Shown: positions 1 through 14,800 of the stretch, piece after piece
How positions within the stretch are numbered: position 1 is the first letter of the stretch
Layout: every line of letters begins with the position of its first letter
Program-made: the position numbers and the translations under genes
The notes under the pieces: model-generated
What the model saw: only the letters and a program-made list of their open reading frames with translations
Told to the model about the DNA's origin: nothing
Database searches by the model: none
DNA from: Ectocarpus siliculosus
Lineage: Eukaryota > Sar > Phaeophyceae > Ectocarpales > Ectocarpaceae
Direction: 5' to 3'
Length of the DNA: 64,000 bases
NCBI GenBank assembly: GCA_000310025.1
Contig: FN649733.1
Coordinates: forward strand, 327,329 to 391,328

Positions 1-480
1 CTCCTCCTCGTCCTTCGTTGACAGGCACTTGCTCTTATCTTGTCCAAATCCGTCGCAGTTCTCGCGTTGGGGCAAAAACTCGGCAGTGGGGGTAGTGCAC
101 GCGAACGACTGATGCTCTCGCTTGTTGCACCGGTAGCACCGGCCGCCGTCACCGCGCCGCCTCCACCGCCATTGCCGTTGCCGTTGTCGCCGCCGTCGTT
201 GCCGCCGCCGCCGCGTCCCCTGCGGCCGCGGTTGCGACCAGCTTTTCCGCCACCGCCATTTCCGACGCTCGCGATTAATGCCTGCTCGGCCGCCTTGTGA
301 TGGTTGCGGTTGCCTTTCCGATGGATCTTCCCCTGCTTGATACTGGAGTGTTGGGAGCCCACCACGCGGATGATCTCCCCCCGATCCAGAGTCTGGGCGG
401 ACTGTAGGGTCAGTCTGGCATAGTCGTGCTTGGCCGCTAGGTTTGAGAGGAAGAGCGACAGGACGTAAGAGACCTCAACT
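1..480 (-). pseudogene. Copia-type gag fragment (C-terminal half, zinc knuckle)
   Basis: Read on the minus strand, about 480-190 encodes a continuous stretch with LSNLAAKHDYARLTLQSAQ and then DRGEIIRVVGSQHSSIKQGK, followed by a basic Gly/Arg/Asn-rich linker. This is the layout of the C-terminal half of Ty1/copia Gag. Further along, about 140-100, a CX2CX4HX4C zinc knuckle (CYRC, His, Cys) is present but in a different reading frame from the linker, so at least one frameshift separates them. The piece runs off the left edge of the window. No protease, integrase or reverse transcriptase is visible here. The gag assignment is by motif order only; the frame break is seen directly. Confidence 0.6.
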
Positions 481-1000
481 AACCGAGATGTATGGCGATG
501 GTTTTGGTGGTTTTGGCGGTCTCGTCGGCGAAGGAGACGGTTTTCACCAGAACTCATTCAGCAAAATGCGTGTGTCAGTGCACACGCCGCGTCTCGAACG
601 CGACCAGGGATATTACACGTGGAGGAGGGCGTTTATCCAAGCCGCGAAAACGGTCGACATGGACGGCCAGTACGTAGGGACCACTGAGCATCAGGCAAAA
701 CCGATTGTCCCACCTCGGGGGAGCGATCCCCTGACACCCCCGCCACCCGGCCCAGCCGCCGGGTCTGAGGGCGGCGTGATTCCCTCGTTTTGCGGTCCCC
801 ACTCCTGGGTACCGCGGGTGGGCGCACCGCCCGTAACGACAGCACCCACCCCTACGCTGATGGCCACATATAAAACGAAAAGAGCACAGTGGCCACAAGT
901 GCCGAAATCCTTGCAACTTATCGTGCCACGCTGCGGTTTATACGAGGAGTATCAATGGTGCCTTAACAACGAGGATTGGAATCCCTGCTCAGGAGAATAG
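443..1000 (+). pseudogene. Copia-type gag fragment (N-terminal half), opposite strand
   Basis: The plus-strand frame contains a Trp-Arg-Arg core followed by AFIQAAKTVDMDGQYVG, a Pro-rich linker, then TLMATYKTKRAQW. This resembles the N-terminal region of copia Gag (UBN2-like), where a conserved Trp near the start is followed by a second Trp after a variable linker. After the TKRAQW motif the protein loses any gag likeness and stops at about 1000. It sits head-to-head with the minus-strand gag remnant, so it is not part of one intact element. Identification is by motif resemblance, so confidence is moderate. It could also be a chance ORF in old retrotransposon sequence. Confidence 0.45.
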
Positions 1001-1135
1001 TGCAGGCCATTATTTGTTTGTTGCGATTGTTTTCGTCCTTGGGCTGCAACGTCGGTGATACGACATCAGAAATTGCAGGGTAACTCACGGAGTAGAACCG
1101 CTCCGCGGAGCGTTTTTTTTCATTTGAACATATCA

Positions 1136-1923
1136 CGGAGCGGTGCGGAGCGGTTTATCCGAGGGCAAAAGTCCCACGGAGCGGAGTGTTTTTTTTTTTC
1201 ATGTCACGGAGCGGTTTATCCGTAGTGCGGTTTTTTTCACAGAGCGGTTTTGTTTACTCCGTAGCGTAAACCGCGCGAAACCGTGGCCTCGAGGACGGTT
1301 TTCCGTCAGAAAAAAACGTGGAAACCGCACGGATATCCATACGAAAACGGACGGAGTGCCTGCCATTTCGTGAAAAGCGTTGGGTTTGGTACACCGAAAA
1401 TCGATTTTTCCGCACCGTGTGCTGCGGTTGGAGACCACCGTATGTATGCGTCCTCGCCGCTAGGACAGCCCAAACAGACCAAAAAGCTGTCAACTAATCA
1501 ATTATTCAGGAAGGGACCGTTCCCCACATCGATACCTCCTCGACTCCTCCTACGTTCCTGTAACACGTACAACAACAGCAGATGATTCCTCACTTGCCTC
1601 TCGTTGAAACTTGCCAGTACTAATTCCTAATACCTCCTCGACTCATCATACGTTCCTGCAACACGTACAACAGCAGATGTGATCCTCAGTTTGAAAATAG
1701 AAATAGGAAAAAGAAAAAAAAGCGACTCCGTGGGAAAACCGTGACTGTATGGCGGTTTATCCGTGACTGCATTGCGGTTTTATCAGTGCTTGTGTGATGG
1801 AGTAGCTCAAACCGCTCCGTGAAAAAAACGCTTGTACGGATTTTTGGGAAGCCCCACGGAATGGAGCGGAGCGGTCTATCCGAGGGCAAAATTCTCTCGG
1901 AGCGGAGCGTATTTTTTGTTCAT
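1136..1923. repeat. Two copies of a ~66 bp GC-rich/poly-T repeat (CGGAGCGG family)
   Basis: A segment at about 1136-1203 (core GGAGCGGTTTATCCGAGGGC, then ACGGAGCGGAG, a T-run and CATG) recurs imperfectly at about 1856-1923. Shorter pieces of the same unit (CGGAGCGGTTTATCCG and its complement AACCGCTCCG) are scattered through 1090-2010 in both orientations. No gene is visible in 1001-2289. The composition, with palindromic CCGCTCCGCGGAGCG at about 1098-1112, suggests decayed repeat or transposon-terminal sequence. No terminal repeats or target duplication could be defined. Confidence 0.6.
1532..1680. repeat. Tandem duplication, ~98 bp period
   Basis: The stretch at about 1532-1582 (ACCTCCTCGACTC, then ACGTTCCTG, AACACGTACAAC and AGCAGATG) is repeated at about 1630-1679 with a few substitutions and one lost CAA triplet. 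Only the first half of the unit is present in the second copy. No coding potential is attached to it. Confidence 0.6.
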
Positions 1924-2289
1924 GGAGTGTTTTTTCTCAAGGGAAAATCTCACGTAGCGGAGCGGTTAAAACCGCACCGCTCCGTGGGAAAAAAACGCTC
2001 CGTGAACTACCCTGAGAAATTGTACTCAAAATCGGTGCAAGTTCGGAAGAAGACTCCTTTTCGGGCCGTTAACCGTGTTGGCACGTTTTCGCTGTTTGCG
2101 CCTGACTTACGCTCAAAACCTGTTTTCTGTCAAGCCTTTTGTGTACGAAACAAGGGTTTGGTGCATGTGACCAATGCATGACACGTGGGTTAAACAGGGC
2201 ACGGTTGTTTCCCCCAATCATGCCACCACGACGCACGTGCTCGCTTCGGTTTACATTAACATCTCTCCACTGCTGCGCACTTGAACGCA

Positions 2290-6052
<3,763 letters not shown>

Positions 6053-7173
6053 CATTTGGGTGGCATCTCAAGGTTAAACGGAACGTCCGGAGGAAGACAA
6101 CCAATTCCGGGGGGGCAGCAGGATCCGCATATATGTCGCGTCGGATACCTGAGTTGAGCAAGCGACATGCCCAAGTACCTTGCGGAGTCCTGATATCCTA
6201 TCATACCACGGCCTTGACAGGAAAGGATCATTTCGAAGGGTGGGTTGCACTCACGCATGCCACTCAGCGTGCGTTACTTCGTACAGCATTTTTCGTTGGT
6301 CGCGTGGTGCCACCAAAGAGTGCATTTTTTCGCAGTAGTTACCCTGGACGCTGGTTGTGTGCGTCTCGTGCGGCGAACATCGCGTCGTAGCGTCGGAGTT
6401 GTACAACTGATTGTTCTTCCCGTGGCATTCTGATAAAGACATTCACAGGTCCAGCTGCGTTTTCCACCACACAGACGGAGGTACTTAAGAGGTGGCTAGA
6501 ATATTTATACCAATCCAGCCTTATTCACGGTTGTTGTCCGTCCGTTGGTGCCAAGTGATCTCTTCTCTTTCTACACCAGTAAAATGGTGTGGGAAGCCTG
6601 CCGTTGCTTGCCGTCGAGAAATATGTGCACGCGCGCACCTGACGTGGTAGCTCGCGGCGCTGGCATTCGCGGGCGAGCAAAGGACTCACGTGGTGCAAGT
6701 GTTTTTTTCGTGGCGATCGCTCTGCACTGACTATACCAATACCAGTTCGCTTCTTCCTCTCAAACTGTCCGACAGACCAAAGGAGGCAGGGCGGCTAGCC
6801 AAACAAGATAAACACCGAATGGACTTGAACAGACTCGACTTGGAGGTGCAGTACCCAGCAGGTGTTGCTCAACTCTGATTGAAAAGACTTCAAAACACAC
6901 ACAACCATCTCGAACAGGCAGTCTTTTCCGTGTGACGATGCGCTTCCCTCTTTTTTCTTGTAACACAACATATTCATGTCATATTTTCAAACAAGACACA
7001 CCAAAGACGAACTTTGCTAGAACCAACATAGGATACATGGCACAGGAGACGCGAGATACACACTGAAAAGGGCCCGCCCTTTCAGTGTGTATGCACGAGA
7101 GTTTCCCTGAAGTCCCAAGAACTACGCAGGCTGACTCATATCTTTACCACTGCACTCATTCCAATGCAGCTTT
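6053..7173. other. Intergenic/3' UTR region between convergent genes
   Basis: No gene is recognised. This segment lies between the 3' ends of the kinase (+) and the STI1-domain gene (-) and probably holds both 3' UTRs. The only structure seen is the hairpin at 7056-7092. Confidence 0.5.
7056..7092. repeat. Short inverted repeat (hairpin) near the 3' end of the STI1-domain gene
   Basis: The left arm ATACACACTGAAAAGGGC pairs with the right arm GCCCTTTCAGTGTGTAT with one bulged A and a loop of about two bases. It lies about 80 bp beyond the STI1-domain stop codon, so it would fall in that transcript's 3' UTR. Confidence 0.7.
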
Positions 7174-8526
7174 TCAAGGCCTGAACGAAATCAACCCGGC
7201 CTTGGCCATGAGCTGCAGCTTGGGTCCAAACTCCGGGTGACGCATGTACCGCGCCAGCTCTTGGGGTTCTCCACACTCCTGCAGCACTCTCTGCATACCT
7301 GGGTCCATGAGAAGCTCTCTCAGTTCCGGCTGCTGGAGGACCTTGTCGACGGTAGCGGTTTCCTCCGCCGTCGCAGGCGTCGCCGCCACGCCGACCCCTT
7401 CCGCCGCCCGTCGCAGCGCCTCTTGGGCCAGCGGCCCGTCTGCTACCCTCCTGCGGTCCGCCTCCTCGGCCGCCGCCTTCTCGTCGGCCGCATCCCCCAT
7501 GGCCGTGAAATGTTTCGAGAGCAGGGACATGAGCTCGGTGAAACTCTCTCGGGCCTCGGCGCTGGATTCGAACATCCCGAGGGCATCCTTTGGGGAGGTA
7601 GACATGAGCTCCATGGCTTTGGAGAAGCGAGGGTCGGTCAGCATCGCCGCCAGCCGCGGCTTCTCGGAGATTTTTTGGAGCAACTCGGGCGTTAACCATT
7701 CCTGCCCCCCCCCGCCACCGCTGGCTCCACCGAGGGGGTTTGATGCAGAGTGCTTCATCGCTTCCTGCACCTCGGGCAGGAGAAGGCTGTCACTCGTGGT
7801 GCTACTGGCTTCGGCGGACACATCGAACTCAAGTCCTCCTGACGACGCCTTTCGACCGGTGATGACGGGTATGCTCCCCTCCACTTCAGGGGGGGCACCG
7901 CTCGTGCTCTCTTTTCCTCTTTGTCTTCTCCTCCCGCCGTTTTGTTTCTTTGGTGCTGCTGAGGAGACAGCAGTAGTGCGAGTGGGACGTGACAGGAATC
8001 CCTTTTTCAGCCCGCCCCCGAAGGTTTGCTTAGCGTCTCTCGACTGTTCGAGCCGCTGCTCCTGAGATTTCACCTCCTTGGCCGCCATTGCCTCTGCCAT
8101 CATCTGCTCCATCAAGCTCGGCCCCTTCTGTTTTCTTTCCTCATCGAGTGCCCCCCAATCTAGCCGTTCTCTCGAGGCTACACCTGCGCCGTCCTTGCTC
8201 CCCTGTTTACCTAGCTTCAGCATTGTGAGCCTGTCAGCGAGGTTAGATTCTCCGTCCTCCGGGATAACAAGCTTCTCTCTCTTGCTGCTCCCATGACGAG
8301 GCGCATCTCCACAGGCTTCAGCGGTGGCTGCATCAGATCCCAAGACACGTTCTACCATACTGCTTAGACTCGAAGTTGATACGGCTGCACAAACGGCGGC
8401 AGCTTTATGAGTAGGTAACGACAGGTGCTTTCCTGCTGCCTCGTCATCGATTTCTCGTGTGGAGCGTCCGTTCCGTCCGGCGTCCGTTCCGTCCTGCGTC
8501 CGTTCCTGTCGAAAATCGCGCCGCAC
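7174..8526 (-). CDS. STI1-domain (Hop/Sti1 DP-like) protein, single exon
   Basis: An uninterrupted 450-codon frame. The C-terminal half carries two STI1/DP-type helical modules. The first is about residues 279-320 (LLQKISEKPRLAAMLTDPRF). The second is about 392-446 (VDKVLQQPELRELLMDPGM, then ARYMRHPEFGPKLQLMAKAG). Such modules bind Hsp70/Hsp90 or ubiquitin-pathway clients in Hop, Hip and ubiquilin-like proteins. The middle has a conserved-looking motif (MEQMMAEAMAAKE, then TFGGGLKKGFL) and low-complexity linkers. No TPR or UBL domain is visible, so it is not Hop or ubiquilin itself. The first ~35 codons lie in short tandem repeats of GCGTCCGTTCCGTCC and look non-coding. The Met at about 8355 (MVERVLGSD) is a likelier start. 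A role as a co-chaperone is inferred. Confidence 0.75.
   Translation of the reverse strand: MRRDFRQERTQDGTDAGRNGRSTREIDDEAAGKHLSLPTHKAAAVCAAVSTSSLSSMVERVLGSDAATAEACGDAPRHGSSKREKLVIPEDGESNLADRLTMLKLGKQGSKDGAGVASRERLDWGALDEERKQKGPSLMEQMMAEAMAAKEVKSQEQRLEQSRDAKQTFGGGLKKGFLSRPTRTTAVSSAAPKKQNGGRRRQRGKESTSGAPPEVEGSIPVITGRKASSGGLEFDVSAEASSTTSDSLLLPEVQEAMKHSASNPLGGASGGGGGQEWLTPELLQKISEKPRLAAMLTDPRFSKAMELMSTSPKDALGMFESSAEARESFTELMSLLSKHFTAMGDAADEKAAAEEADRRRVADGPLAQEALRRAAEGVGVAATPATAEETATVDKVLQQPELRELLMDPGMQRVLQECGEPQELARYMRHPEFGPKLQLMAKAGLISFRP
8466..8512. repeat. Short tandem repeat (GCGTCCGTTCCGTCC, ~3 units)
   Basis: Three adjacent units of about 15-16 bp occur where the longest STI1-domain reading frame begins. 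Translating them gives a Thr/Asp/Gly/Arg low-complexity stretch, which argues that this part is 5' UTR or promoter rather than protein. Confidence 0.65.
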
Positions 8527-8845
8527 AACCGATCTACGGAGATCTTGGAGATCGAAAAATGATTGAGAAATTGAGGAACAACCAGGCTCTCAGGACCTAG
8601 GGCACCCCTTGCGTGTGTACGAAAAGGTAACGTGCGAACAAGACATGCATAGAAACGCCGTGGAAGCTCGTGATTACCTCCGCTTGATACGGCAATCGTA
8701 CTCAGGCGGAGCGCGGTCTTCACAACAGCATCGGGGCGTGAGTTTGGTGTATCTATGGACCTCCCACATTCCATCATCTTCCCGACATGATAATGTAGTG
8801 TAGTGGAGCCTTGCGCTGCGCAGTACTTCGCCGTTCGTCGGGGAT
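8527..8845. promoter_or_regulatory. Gap between divergent STI1-domain (-) and LRR (+) genes
   Basis: About 320 bp separate the longest possible start of the minus-strand STI1 gene from the plus-strand LRR gene start, so the segment probably serves both promoters. No TATA box or other named element is clear. The assignment rests only on gene orientation. Confidence 0.35.
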
Positions 8846-11800
8846 GTGGCTATTCTCATGGCGGAACATGATCTCGCATCGTCTTCACCTGGCAGCGTTT
8901 CGACCAAAAGGGCAACTGGCACTGACCACCTGGGGGTGAGCGAGGTATTGTCTGGCTCGGTCATTACCTCCCCTTCGGCGAATCATGCCGAAGGTGCGCA
9001 AGCAGGATCAGTTGGTGCAGCAGCCACGGAATCAAAGCACCGATACTCGATTGACTCGATGCGGGAAAAGCCGTGTCATGCTGGTGAAATGAATCAAGTG
9101 GTACGAAGACCGTTGGGGGGCGATGATGCAGTGAGCACCATCAGGGACATAGGCGAAGATATTCCAGCTGAATGCATGGAACAAGTGTCACCACCAGCTG
9201 ATGATGCAGTCCCCGACTACGAACAAGCATCAGTACCAGCTGATGCATTTCCGGTAGGTTTGCCGATGCGGGAGGAAACAAACGGAAGCTCGCTGCTTCT
9301 GATCGCCGATACATTATACCCATCCCAGGAATCATCCGCTGCACAGGACCAAGCGCATCAACCAAGGCAGCATCACCTCGTTCAACAAGCTTCGTCGGAC
9401 CCCGTCATGGAGACAAGAAATATGGACAGCACCAACACAGCAGCAGCAGCAGCAGCCCATCTGACGGTGGAAACTCAGTCGTTTCAGAGGTTGTCGTGGC
9501 TGGAGCTAGCAGCCGAAGAACTCGAAGACGAAAAAGAGGACGACGGCTACCGAGACGATTACCTGGGTGTCGGGGAGGGGGAAGGGGGTGAGGCGGACCT
9601 AGAAAATAGACTGCTGTCTAGCGAAGGGCAGGGGGAGCCAGAGAAGGAAGACGGCAAGGGGGAGGAAAGCCAGCAGGGAACGAAGGAGAGGACGCACGGG
9701 GGAAGGCAAGAGAACAGAAGCGAGGGGGGGGAACACGGGTGGACAACGGACCCGATGAGGGGCAAAGCGCAAGGCGGGGGAGTGGGAGCGAGCAGAGATC
9801 CTGCTGACGAGGCCAAGCAAGAGACGGCAACAACGTTAGGGGAAAGCGCACAACGGCCGGCCGTGGACCACAAAAGATCGCAGTCTCTAACGGATGAAGA
9901 CTTTTTTTCTGAACTCTCAGTGCCAACAGGTATGGCAGCAGCAGGGCAAGTGCTGGCGGAACGGCGAGAGTGCTCCGGACCGAGGCTCGATGGAGAGAAT
10001 GACCATCTCACGCAGACACCGGCTCCAGCGTTACCGCCCGTCGATTCAACCACACAGCTGAGTGGCGATGCCACAACACTGCCGTTAGAGACGACGCGAC
10101 AAGCAGCAGGAGCAAGGGCGGTAGCGGCGTTTGACCCCACGGGCATAGGAACACAACCAGCTGTACGGTATCAGCGACGGGCAAGCTACATGCCAGGGCA
10201 AGCCATGAGGCCAGGACGTTCGGCGGCAAGAGCTAGCGTTCAGCTAGCGCTTCCCCCGATCGTGACAGAAGGAGAACCCGCGCCTGCCAACGAAACATCG
10301 AACGCCGACGCGGTAAGAACGATCCACGAGGCGGCCGAGAGTGAGGTAGAAGAACCTGATCAGCCGATGGGCGGCCAAACGTGGAAGGAATACCACGCAC
10401 TGCACCCCGACAGGCAACACAGTACTGCGGATTTGGTGGCTTATCGGCGCACGCGCAACCGCCAGCTGTCTGTGGAACTCTTCGGAGAGGGTGACGATAC
10501 GAGTTCTAGCAGCAGTAAAACAACCTCGGATGGCGAAGCAGACGTTGATGAGCGAGAGGAACGGAAGGACAAGGATCTTGACACTCCGTTGTGGCCCCAA
10601 AGCGACGAGGGCAGATCTATGATGGAAAAACTGACGAAAGTGACCGTCGCTGTTGAATCACCTGCAACCAAGATCTCGCGCAAGTACCTCAAGCTCTTCG
10701 CCCCTTCCAACTCTGTAAGACTCTCTTGCTCTTAGCAGGATTCATTGATGCTCTGGTGCAATCAAGCATGCATGTTTGCGGCACCCGGCACGCGTAAACG
10801 TTGTGGTATTGTTGTTGTTGTCTTGGCGTTGCAGCCGGACATGGTAGAAAATATCGGCACAATTGATATCTCGTCTGCCGTCTAAAACCGTGTTCTGCCC
10901 AACCCCTCCAGCGAAAATTATCGTGGCGTTCGTCGCGTAGAAATGTGTGTTGTGGCTGTGGCTGATACTTTCAAACCAACGAGCCAGGGCTGAGGGCAAA
11001 TTCACCAGATTTTCCCTGTGTTGTGGTGATGTGAAAAGCGTAGCTGTGCACGAGCCACCTTGATACCAACCGTGCAATGCGGCTCCTTCCATAGGACGAT
11101 ATCACACGGCACGGAATCACTTACCCCCCATTTGCGTGTGTCTAACTGAAACAATCCTGTTCTAGGCCCACGACACCTACAAGGTGCTGGCAGCCCTCCA
11201 CCGACGGATGAACGGGACAGGGTGGCCGCGAAGGGGGGGATGGGACTCTTATCTTGTCCGACGGTCTCGGGCGGAGCTAGACGAAGGCAGAGTCTACGGG
11301 GTCAGATCAAAGGAAGGGAGCGTTGAGTATCTGATCCTGTCGTCTAACAACGTCTGCGGTCGCATCCCCCCGATAATCGCTCGGCTCGAGTCTTTAAAAT
11401 GCATTAACCTTTCGGACAACCACATTTCGGGGACCATTCCCGTGGAGCTCGGACTGCTCCTTCAGCTTCAGACGGTCCAGCTGCAGGGAAACAACTTGCG
11501 AGGTAACATTACCTCGTGTTGCATCGTAATTTCTTTTTTCTACGACTTGGCGGTTTGAGGTAGCACATATGCAATACGTATTGGTTCCAAGCGAGGGACT
11601 ACTGGCACATACAACATATTTCTTCGTGATCCACCGATGATGCGTGCTTGCGAGTCCCAGATAGATTCCTTGGTCACCTGTGTTTATCAACCACAACGAT
11701 ACCGCACTCGCGACAAAAAACCGGATCTGGTGTATTCTTGTAGAATCGAAGCACAGCGGTGTGTGTGTGCTTCCCATGGAGTTGTGCCCAAGCGGCGCGA

Positions 11801-14800
11801 AACCACCTTCAACATACCCCTCCCTCCATCCCACACCCCATTTACCCCTGCACACTTCTGTTCCGAATTCTACCGATTGATTCTCGTTCGGTTTGTTGGC
11901 CGCAGATAACATATCTCCGCTGTTGGGCTCGCTCATCAGCTTGATTCGCCTGTCGCTCGGGCACAACAAGCTCTCGGGACCTCTTCCGGACAGCCTGGGC
12001 AACCTCCTCCACCTGGAGTACTTCTCGGCGGAGAACAACCATTTGTCCGGGGGTATCCCCAACTCTATCAGTCGCATGACGGCCCTGAAGACCTTCAACG
12101 TGTCCAACAACGAACTGAGCGGAGCGATTCCCGCCAACATCGGTTCCCTCGCCCGCCTGAAGAAGCTCGAGTTGGCGAGCAATCGGTTGTCCGGGGCTAT
12201 TCCGGCTAGCATGGGCACTCTGTCGGCACTCAACTGGCTGCGTGTCGAGAACAACCAGCTCACGGGCCCCATACCCGCCAGCTTCGGAGACCTGAAAGAG
12301 CTCTTGATCCTCGACTTGTCGTTCAACCGACTGTCCGGGCCGTTGCCGGCCGCGCTAGGGACTCTGCCTAATTTAACCACGGTGTGTCTCCGGGGGAACT
12401 CGTTCGAGGGGCCGTTTCAGTTTCCCGTCAAGTTTCAGTTTTGGTTCTTGCGCTCGAGCGGCGCCACCGGTGGGAGTGGCATGAGAAGCCTCAACCTGGG
12501 GTCGAACGAGGTGGAAGAGCCGTTTCCGGATCTGCAGGGAATGGAACAGCTGCAGAGCCTGGTGCTAGACCAGAATCGGATGTACGGCGGGCTGACGGAG
12601 AGTCTGGCGGAGACGTGCCCGAACCTCTACAGGCTGAGCCTGCAGAAGAACAGGCTGTCAGGGGAGGTGAGTGCAGTTGGCTGCCTGCTACAGACAATTT
12701 GCAGTGACTCCTGGCGGATGACTATCTATCGCGGATCGGGGCTCCAGGTAGTGCTGTAGGTTGAAATCTATGTTGCGTACAGGTCACATGCTGTGAAGAG
12801 AGGCGGGTTGTGGAGTGATTTGAGACATGTGGCAGCGCCTTGCCCAACAAGGTTTGCCGCAGCTAGTCGAAGCAAGTTCTAGGCCAAGACGAAAAAGAAT
12901 CGACGAGCGTTGATAATCTCGCTCTCCCTGTCTTGTCGATAGGTCTGATGGGTTTGACGTGCGAGCGTCTACGGAAGATATCACCCCCCTTACCTACCTC
13001 CGTGTACCTGCTGTTCCTGTTGCTGCGTCATCTTTCTCCCCCACGTTTGCGCATGAAAAAACGAAGATTCCGCATAGCCTGGGGATGTTGACAAAATTGG
13101 AACATCTGGACCTGAGCGACAACTGCTTCGAGGGCGGTCTCCCGCCTTCTATGGAATCGATGCAGCTTCTCAAGACTTTCTCCGCATCTAACAACAATCT
13201 TTCGGGAGACCTCCCCTCCTTTTTGGGGAAGCTGACGCTCCTGACATGCCTGGCGTTGGATGGAAACCAGTTTAGTGGGACCCTGCCGCGTGAGCTTGGC
13301 AAGCTCACTCTCCTCGAGCGACTCTACTTGGAACGGAACGCGGTGGTGAGCCTATAACAATGCGACAGCAAGTGTGGTGTTTTATTAGCTTGTCCGTTGG
13401 AGTGAGTCAACTCAATTCGCTAGACGGTGTCATCTAGTCTTGCTTGGTTTATGTGGACGCAAACTTGCAGTCTGCCGGTACCTCCACTTTTTCGACGATG
13501 CGGGGTATCCGATTCAATGTGCGAGGGTCTCGGTTTTAAGTGCCTCACTGAATTCACCGATGCCACTAAAATTGGAACGCGTAGAAGGACGTTATCGGTA
13601 GAATGCGAGAAATAACGTGGGAAGATATCGCTATTCGGTCTGTGGCCCTCGACAAAACTCTCGGTGCAGGTGGGGTCCATTCCAGCGGAACTGTCCAGGT
13701 GCCTCGCTCTGGAGGAGCTGTACTTACACGACAACAAGATGTGGGGGAAAATTCCAGATTCTCTGCGCGCCTTAAGGGGGCTCCGATACTTGTATCTGTA
13801 TCGGGTAAGTCTGGTCAACGGCTACGGACGATGTGGCTAGAAAGAAAAGCAACGACTGCTTGCTACATGGTCGTCGTGATCCTCCGCTCCCTTGCTATTA
13901 CCACCTGGGCCGGCGGGGATGGTTAATCACGTCTCCTCGGATTTCCGTCACCGCTACCGCTGCTCTCGGGATTCCTTGCCCGGAAATACGTCCGAAAATC
14001 AATCAGTCGAACTTACATACGCGCCTTGATGTTTCAGTCCATGAAGAGGGTGCAAGTATCGGGTCGGAAGAGAGCTATCGCCAAACACCTTCCCATTCTT
14101 GACAGTGGGAATGACCCCCGTTGTTGGTGGCGAAAGGTATCTCGTGGACTGGAGCCAGTGCTCTTCCCCGATTCAGCGAGGCAAAGCTTGTTCTTTGCTC
14201 GGGGGCCCCAAGTGCTGCTCCTTGATTTGTCGTAGCCTAGAACCTAGTGCTGCTCCTTGAACTGCTACTCCGTGGCATTAGACGGAGCATGGTCCGAGAA
14301 GAACAGCCCATAACCTCCTGCAGCCGATATTATTGAACTAAGGCCGGTGTACTTGTCTTCGCCACCGAATTCAGAACAAAATCACCGGGACGGTTCCCGA
14401 GTGGCTAGGGGAGCTATCCAGCCTGCGCGGGTTGGTTCTCGGGGAAAACCGACTGAGGGGGCACATACCGTGGCAGCTAGGACATCTTCACAAGGTAACC
14501 ATTGCAGCAAGAGCATTCAAATCCGGTCACCATTGTTGTGCGTTACCGCATACTTTTGACACGACTCAAGAGAGAGAGAGCGATTCAACCAATGCTGTAT
14601 GAGTCTTGTTAACACGCATGGACAAGAAGCATGCATCACACGCGCTGATCGAATACGGAGTAGACGAACCAATTACCTGAGTCAGCCCTGCCCGCCGGCT
14701 CAACCCAGACGCTAACTTCCAACCCGCTACCTTTGTTTGCTTGTTTCAATTTTCGTCCGAATCGCTTTTCCGGGAATAAATCCGTAACGATCAGCTGCAA

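Noticed and set aside
7244-8065. 273-codon plus-strand Ser/Pro-rich frame
   Set aside because: It is a mirror of the STI1-domain gene on the minus strand, and its low-complexity content is typical of an antisense frame.
9559-10146. 195-codon minus-strand frame
   Set aside because: It is a Ser/Pro/Leu-rich shadow of the acidic N-terminal exon of the LRR gene.
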